This document shows positions 59,882 to 64,000 of a DNA stretch of 64,000 bases, piece after piece. Position 1 is the first letter of the stretch; each line of letters opens with the position of its first letter. Position numbers and translations under genes: made by a program. The notes beneath the pieces were generated by a model. It was given only the letters and a program-made list of their open reading frames with translations, made no database searches and was not told the DNA's origin. Source of the stretch: UBA12481 sp942493265 (GTDB lineage Bacteria; Bacteroidota; Bacteroidia; Bacteroidales; UBA12481); NCBI GenBank assembly GCA_942493265.1, contig OW818688.1, positions 806,001 to 870,000 on the forward strand, in the 5' to 3' direction.

Positions 59882-60772
59882 TCAGCTTTTACCGTATCGG
59901 TCTATTTTCGGCATGATAGTCAGATCAGCCGTCCGGTACATGTCCTGAATAAATTCATCATTGAAATTATAGATCCGCTCATCAAACGGCATGGTATCAA
60001 TCCGGTCGAACATCAAACCTTTTGCCTTTTCAATATCCTTTCCATAAATATGGAAGGAATCAGCCTGCCAGTTGAGCCGGCCGAGCTTCACGGTTTTTCC
60101 TGAGCGTTCAGCAATCTTATCCGCAATCTCCTCGCGGTTGAACTGAACAAATCCGAACATATTCATAAAATTGGCTCCCCAGGCATCATTGCTCCGGAAA
60201 CGGATATTGCAGTTCAGCCACCAAACCCCCTCCTCATCTTCCAGAATGCGGTACCATAATGATTGCAAACAAGGGGGATCATATACCTGGGCATCAAGAT
60301 TGGGCATCCAGGTAATCATCTGGGCCTGACGGGTAAACGGCTGCTGAACGAGCTTGCTGATAACCTGCTCAACCTGATCAACTGTAAAACCTGCAGTATA
60401 AGAGCTGCCCTTATCGGTAATATCCTTCATTTCTTTCCACGATCCGTAAGCCGCCATCCGGCCATGATAGGTATACTCCCAGCGGGTATCCTCAGGATCA
60501 TTCATATTTTTAACCCAGTGATCCTTGAACCCCTTTAATTCAAGCACATATTCACGCAGATCATCAATCCCTCCCGGAAAAGCCCGGTGTATCATCGGAT
60601 CCGTTTCGGGTTCCAGAATGGTGATGTTCATGGTACTGTCGATACTTAACGGATCGCCCGGCTTATCATACTGGGTTTTGATCCGGAATCCTTCATTATA
60701 AAGCAGAACCAGCGCCTTTTCATAAGCTTCGGCCAGGGTCTTTTCAACAACATGCAGTACAGGTATATTCAT
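59882..60772 (-). CDS. Thymidylate-synthase-fold protein (non-canonical ThyA family)
   Basis: A 296-residue protein. The ThyA core is recognisable: YTYHGRMAAYG (Arg of the phosphate site), the catalytic Cys in YDPPCLQSLW, FRSNDAWGANFMN (the Asp and, eight residues on, the Asn that selects uracil), and SFHIYGKD (His/Tyr of the dUMP site). It departs from housekeeping ThyA in the usual PCH (here PCL), the LGxPFN element and the C-terminal lid. So it may be a distant dTMP synthase or a dUMP/dCMP hydroxymethylase; the kept Asn argues for a uracil substrate. First gene of the three-gene operon. Confidence 0.72.
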   Translation of the reverse strand: MNIPVLHVVEKTLAEAYEKALVLLYNEGFRIKTQYDKPGDPLSIDSTMNITILEPETDPMIHRAFPGGIDDLREYVLELKGFKDHWVKNMNDPEDTRWEYTYHGRMAAYGSWKEMKDITDKGSSYTAGFTVDQVEQVISKLVQQPFTRQAQMITWMPNLDAQVYDPPCLQSLWYRILEDEEGVWWLNCNIRFRSNDAWGANFMNMFGFVQFNREEIADKIAERSGKTVKLGRLNWQADSFHIYGKDIEKAKGLMFDRIDTMPFDERIYNFNDEFIQDMYRTADLTIMPKIDRYGKS

Positions 60773-60879
60773 TGGGATGAGATTATGGTCGAAAATAGGG
60801 AAATAATTGAGATTAGTAATCGACCAGCTATTCAGATCTATTCTGTAAGTTTAGTACTGAAAAACTAACACTACTATTT

Positions 60880-62781
60880 ATGAAACGATTCACTACACTC
60901 TTGCTAATCTTGTGCATTGCCAATCAGATGTTTGCGCAAGTAAATGCTCCTGCCGTCAAAGGATTGAAAGGCAACGGGCAGGTTTTCTTTTTAGAAACTT
61001 TCGGCTGGGAAAATCCGGCAGATGATAAAGGCTGGACCGCTCCTCCCGGATATTATCTGCTCGACCCGACTGATAACGGCTACAACTGGCACTGGTACGG
61101 CCATGACAGTCTGGTTGCCCAATGGGTGAAAGAACCCCCTTTCGAATCAACAACAGCCGCAAATGGTTCGCTTACCCTTTTTGCCGACAAGTACAATGAG
61201 TATAAAGATCCTACAATCCCCCTCGACAACAGCATCGGGTTTCCGCCATTTGACTGCAGTTCACACTCTTCGGTTATTGTGCGGTACGAAACTGTTTTCA
61301 TGAATTACAGCACGGGCTGGGTAATGCAGCTCGAAGTTTCGATCGACAACTGGGTTCACTCGGCAACTTTTGATGTTGGATTCGGCTGCGGGCATAAAGG
61401 TCGCCCGAATAACACCGCTCCGGGCATTCCGGCCATTTTTGAAGCCAATATTTCAGATCTCGCTGCCGGACAACCCGATGTGAGAATGCGTTTTACCTGG
61501 CGCGGGACCGATGACTATTTCTGGCAGATCGATGACTTTCAGCTGTCGGAAGCCTGGGACAACGACCTGCAGATGAAGTTTGCACAAATGGAATGGAACG
61601 ACGGTGATGATGCCACTACCGTAACTCCGTTTTTCATGATACCGAAATCACAGATCGCCGGCGGTTCCCTCACCAACTTTAAATCTGCCGTAATCAACTT
61701 CGGGGAATTTGATCAGGATGATGTTTATTTTGATGTGGACATCACAAAAAACTCCCAAAGCATTTTCCATAAGGAAACCACTAAAAAATATCTGCCCGCA
61801 CAGATTGCCGATACCGCATTGATCACGGATTCATACACCCCGGTGGATTTTGGACATTTTAAAATCATCATGGACTACAAACAGAAGGAAGCTGAACAAA
61901 CCCCTTATAATGATCAGGTTGAAGCCTATTTTAATATCACCGACAGTGCCTATGCCCGTGCTGATGACTCTGCTGAGGCCAGTTTCTGCTGGGGATTTGA
62001 GGCATATGGGGACGCTCCGAACCTGGACCATATCATGGGCAGCATTTATCCGATCTATGCTGATTGTGAAGTCAGTTCCATTTCCGCATTTATTGCAGGA
62101 GGTAAAGCTGACGGACTGATTGATTTCAGGTATAAACTCTTTGTTTTACCAACGGAAGGAGATGATCTTACCCCGATTGAACTCCTTGGCACAGAAGGGC
62201 TTACGCTCGATTCCACCATGCTGGGCACCTGGATAACCCTCCCCTTTGATAAAGACGGTGAATCGGAATTCCTGAAAAAAGGCGAAACCGTATATGCCTG
62301 CGTGGAATACAACAACCTCCATCAGGATATGGTATCCAGAAGGTATGACAACCTGAAAATCGGTGCCGATTATTCATTTAAAATACTCGATGGGGTTAGC
62401 GTTTCGAAAGGAAACGACGATTTTTTAACATCAGACTTTGCCGCATCTGCCAACCTGATGATACGTCTGAACCTCAATGAACATAGTAATTTAATTGATG
62501 GAATCGACCATTCCACCAGTTTGAATTCGCTTGGACAGAACTTCCCGAATCCATTCAACCGGACGACCGAGATTACATACGAATTGGCCAACAGTGCAAC
62601 TGTCAACCTGATTATCAGGGATATCACCGGCCGGATTATCATGGAACGCTCCGAAGGAGTTCAGCCTGCCGGTAAGCATACCCTGAGTATAGAAGCGTCA
62701 GGACTCGATTCCGGAATTTACTTCTACACACTGAATGCCGGCAATTTCAACCAAACCAGGAGAATGACCGTAGGAAAATAA
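60880..62781 (+). CDS. Secreted protein with type IX secretion C-terminal sorting domain
   Basis: A 633-residue protein with a signal peptide (LLLILCIANQMFAQ). A conserved N-terminal region (GNGQVFFLETFGWENPADDKGWTAP) leads into a jelly-roll-like domain (SSVIVRYETVFMNYS, FWQIDDFQLSEAWDND) and an Ig-like middle part. The last 80 residues are a T9SS type A sorting domain: LGQNFPNPFN, YELANSATVNLIIRDITGR, GLDSGIYFYTL. In this system the tail is cut off after outer-membrane passage and the protein is released or attached to the surface. Function is unknown; it is a tandem paralogue of the next gene. Confidence 0.85.
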   Translation: MKRFTTLLLILCIANQMFAQVNAPAVKGLKGNGQVFFLETFGWENPADDKGWTAPPGYYLLDPTDNGYNWHWYGHDSLVAQWVKEPPFESTTAANGSLTLFADKYNEYKDPTIPLDNSIGFPPFDCSSHSSVIVRYETVFMNYSTGWVMQLEVSIDNWVHSATFDVGFGCGHKGRPNNTAPGIPAIFEANISDLAAGQPDVRMRFTWRGTDDYFWQIDDFQLSEAWDNDLQMKFAQMEWNDGDDATTVTPFFMIPKSQIAGGSLTNFKSAVINFGEFDQDDVYFDVDITKNSQSIFHKETTKKYLPAQIADTALITDSYTPVDFGHFKIIMDYKQKEAEQTPYNDQVEAYFNITDSAYARADDSAEASFCWGFEAYGDAPNLDHIMGSIYPIYADCEVSSISAFIAGGKADGLIDFRYKLFVLPTEGDDLTPIELLGTEGLTLDSTMLGTWITLPFDKDGESEFLKKGETVYACVEYNNLHQDMVSRRYDNLKIGADYSFKILDGVSVSKGNDDFLTSDFAASANLMIRLNLNEHSNLIDGIDHSTSLNSLGQNFPNPFNRTTEITYELANSATVNLIIRDITGRIIMERSEGVQPAGKHTLSIEASGLDSGIYFYTLNAGNFNQTRRMTVGK

Positions 62782-62805
62782 AACGCAAAAAATCTGATTT
62801 TTCAG

Positions 62806-62843
62806 CAGAGCTGGCAGGAAGTACTTGCCAGCTCTGTTTTTTT
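62806..62843 (+). terminator. Rho-independent terminator
   Basis: CAGAGCTGGCA (62806-62816), a nine-base loop, TGCCAGCTCTG (62826-62836) and a run of seven T (62837-62843): an 11-bp perfect stem with U-tract just after the T9SS cargo gene. Confidence 0.9.
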
Positions 62844-62881
62844 ATTCTAAATTTATACGTGTTATTTAAACAATTATCATC

Positions 62882-64000
62882 ATGAAAAAAATCTCTACAC
62901 TACTCATCGCGTTGTGCCTGATCCTGCAGGTATCTGCCCAGACCGGGCCGCCATCAACTCCCGGTTTGAAAGGAAATGGACAGGTTTTCTATTCCCAGAC
63001 TTTTGGCTGGGAAAATCCGGCTGACGAAAAAGGCTGGACCGCACCTCCCGGATTTTACATGGAAGATCCGGACGACATCGGTTACAACTGGCATTGGTGG
63101 CCGAATGATAGTTTGGTTGACTCCAAGTATACCCGCGAACCGCCCCTGCGATCGACTTCAGCTGCCGACGGCAATTTATGCCTGTTCCTCTCGAGGTACA
63201 ATGAATTCAAGGAGGATCCCCGTACCGACGTCAATAACTCGGTGGTGTTTCCGATGATGGATTGTTCCGCACACGGAACAGTAATCGTAAGCTATGAAAC
63301 AAGCTTTATGTGCTATGAGGACAACAGTACCTGGAAAATGCTCATGGAAGTCACCGTTGATAACTGGCTTCACTCTGCCCAGTATGATGTTAGTTTCGGC
63401 GTCAACCATAAAGGTCGTCCCGATAAAACCACCCCGGGAAAACCGGCCATCTTTCAGGCCAACATTTCCGACGTAGCCGCCGGGCAACCTAATGTCCAGA
63501 TCAAATTTACCTGGAAAGAAGCCAATCTCTATTTCTGGCAAATCGATGACTTTAAGCTCTCTGAAGCCTGGGATAATGATCTGCAAATGAAATTTGCCCA
63601 GATGGAATGGACTGATGGCGATGATGTTTCAAAAATGACCCCTGCTTTTATGATGCCTAAATCACAACTTGCAGGCAATTCATACACCAATTTCAAGGCT
63701 GCCGCCATCAATTTCGGCGAATATGATCAGGAAGATGCATTCTTTGAAGTGGATATCACAAAAAACAGCCAGTCTGTTTTCCATCAGGAAGGCGCCAAAA
63801 AGGACATATTCACCCTGGTTACGGATACTACCGAGCTGACCGAAATGTATACCCCAACCGATTTTGGTCACTATAAGGTTACCTACAATTATAAGGCGAA
63901 AGATCCGGACAATACTCCGGCCAACAACACCCGGGAGGCTTATTTCAATGTAACTGACAGCGTGTTCTCTCATGCCGACAACACCCTTGAAGAGGAGTGC
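62882..64000 (+). CDS. Secreted paralogue of the preceding T9SS cargo protein (partial)
   Basis: 373 residues are visible before the window ends. The start ATG at 62882 opens a signal peptide (LLIALCLILQVSAQ). Large blocks match the upstream gene: GLKGNGQVFYSQTFGWENP, KGWTAPPGFY, FWQIDDFKLSEAWDNDLQMK, MEWTDGDD, and ITKNSQSVFHQE. It is therefore a tandem duplicate. The C-terminal sorting domain, if present, lies beyond the window. A separate terminator between the two genes implies separate transcription. Confidence 0.85.
   Translation, partial: MKKISTLLIALCLILQVSAQTGPPSTPGLKGNGQVFYSQTFGWENPADEKGWTAPPGFYMEDPDDIGYNWHWWPNDSLVDSKYTREPPLRSTSAADGNLCLFLSRYNEFKEDPRTDVNNSVVFPMMDCSAHGTVIVSYETSFMCYEDNSTWKMLMEVTVDNWLHSAQYDVSFGVNHKGRPDKTTPGKPAIFQANISDVAAGQPNVQIKFTWKEANLYFWQIDDFKLSEAWDNDLQMKFAQMEWTDGDDVSKMTPAFMMPKSQLAGNSYTNFKAAAINFGEYDQEDAFFEVDITKNSQSVFHQEGAKKDIFTLVTDTTELTEMYTPTDFGHYKVTYNYKAKDPDNTPANNTREAYFNVTDSVFSHADNTLEEEC

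Overview
The window reads as chromosomal DNA of an anaerobic or facultative Bacteroidota, class Bacteroidia (Bacteroidales/Marinilabiliales type). The support is a type IX secretion C-terminal domain, several promoters with the phylum's -7 box (TAnnTTTG), A/T-rich leaders with few Shine-Dalgarno sequences, many periplasmic or lipoprotein glycoside hydrolases, and twin-arginine Gfo/Idh/MocA proteins. No rRNA, tRNA, CRISPR array or SusC/SusD pair was seen.

Layout. (1) 1-2.3 kb: the start of an AdhE-type aldehyde dehydrogenase and a secreted M28 peptidase. (2) 2.5-12.7 kb: a tight six-gene minus-strand operon, the most striking object here. In transcription order it encodes a b-type cytochrome-like membrane protein with two HX13H helices, a membrane-anchored FeS/FAD pyridine-nucleotide oxidoreductase, a secreted protein with 20 CxxCH motifs, a secreted protein with 55 CxxCH motifs built from 143-residue six-haem modules, an outer-membrane beta-barrel, and an NrfJ-like/OB-fold protein. 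Together they look like an electron conduit from the cytoplasm across both membranes. (3) 12.8-21 kb: a PQQ-type propeller, two lipoproteins, a trypsin-like protease, small membrane proteins, a DDAH-type amidinohydrolase and a YeeE/YedE transporter. (4) 21-27.2 kb: a glycan cluster (URO-D-type methyltransferase, GH109-like, esterase, GH127-like). (5) 27.4-32.6 kb: a lipid kinase, an ABC-F ATPase with one degenerate ATP site, a large lipoprotein and a PH-SHOCT protein. (6) 32.7-40.9 kb: GH36, DUF4432, Gfo/Idh/MocA, an SGNH-TIM-barrel fusion and a GH141-like beta-helix. (7) 41-47.4 kb: a small lipoprotein and two tandem M16 peptidases. (8) 47.6-56.6 kb: a sodium:solute symporter, GH38, GH78, an ABC exporter and a LolA-like protein. 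(9) 56.7-58.3 kb: an intact IS4-family element with 15-bp ends and a 10-bp target duplication. (10) 58.4-60.8 kb: a nucleotide operon (ThyA-fold protein, DNPH1-like hydrolase, PLP enzyme). (11) 60.9-64 kb: two tandem secreted paralogues, the second cut by the window end.

How it works together: most of the window serves scavenging of rhamnose-, galactose-, mannose- and arabinose-containing glycans. The cytochrome operon would let such a fermenter pass surplus electrons to an extracellular acceptor; that is inference. Several small repeats decorate intergenic gaps: a hairpin family with covarying stems at convergent gene ends, a 104-bp MITE-like duplication, 9-bp microsatellites around a hairpin, and a 29-bp inverted repeat. 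No stretch longer than 300 bases lacks an assigned feature.
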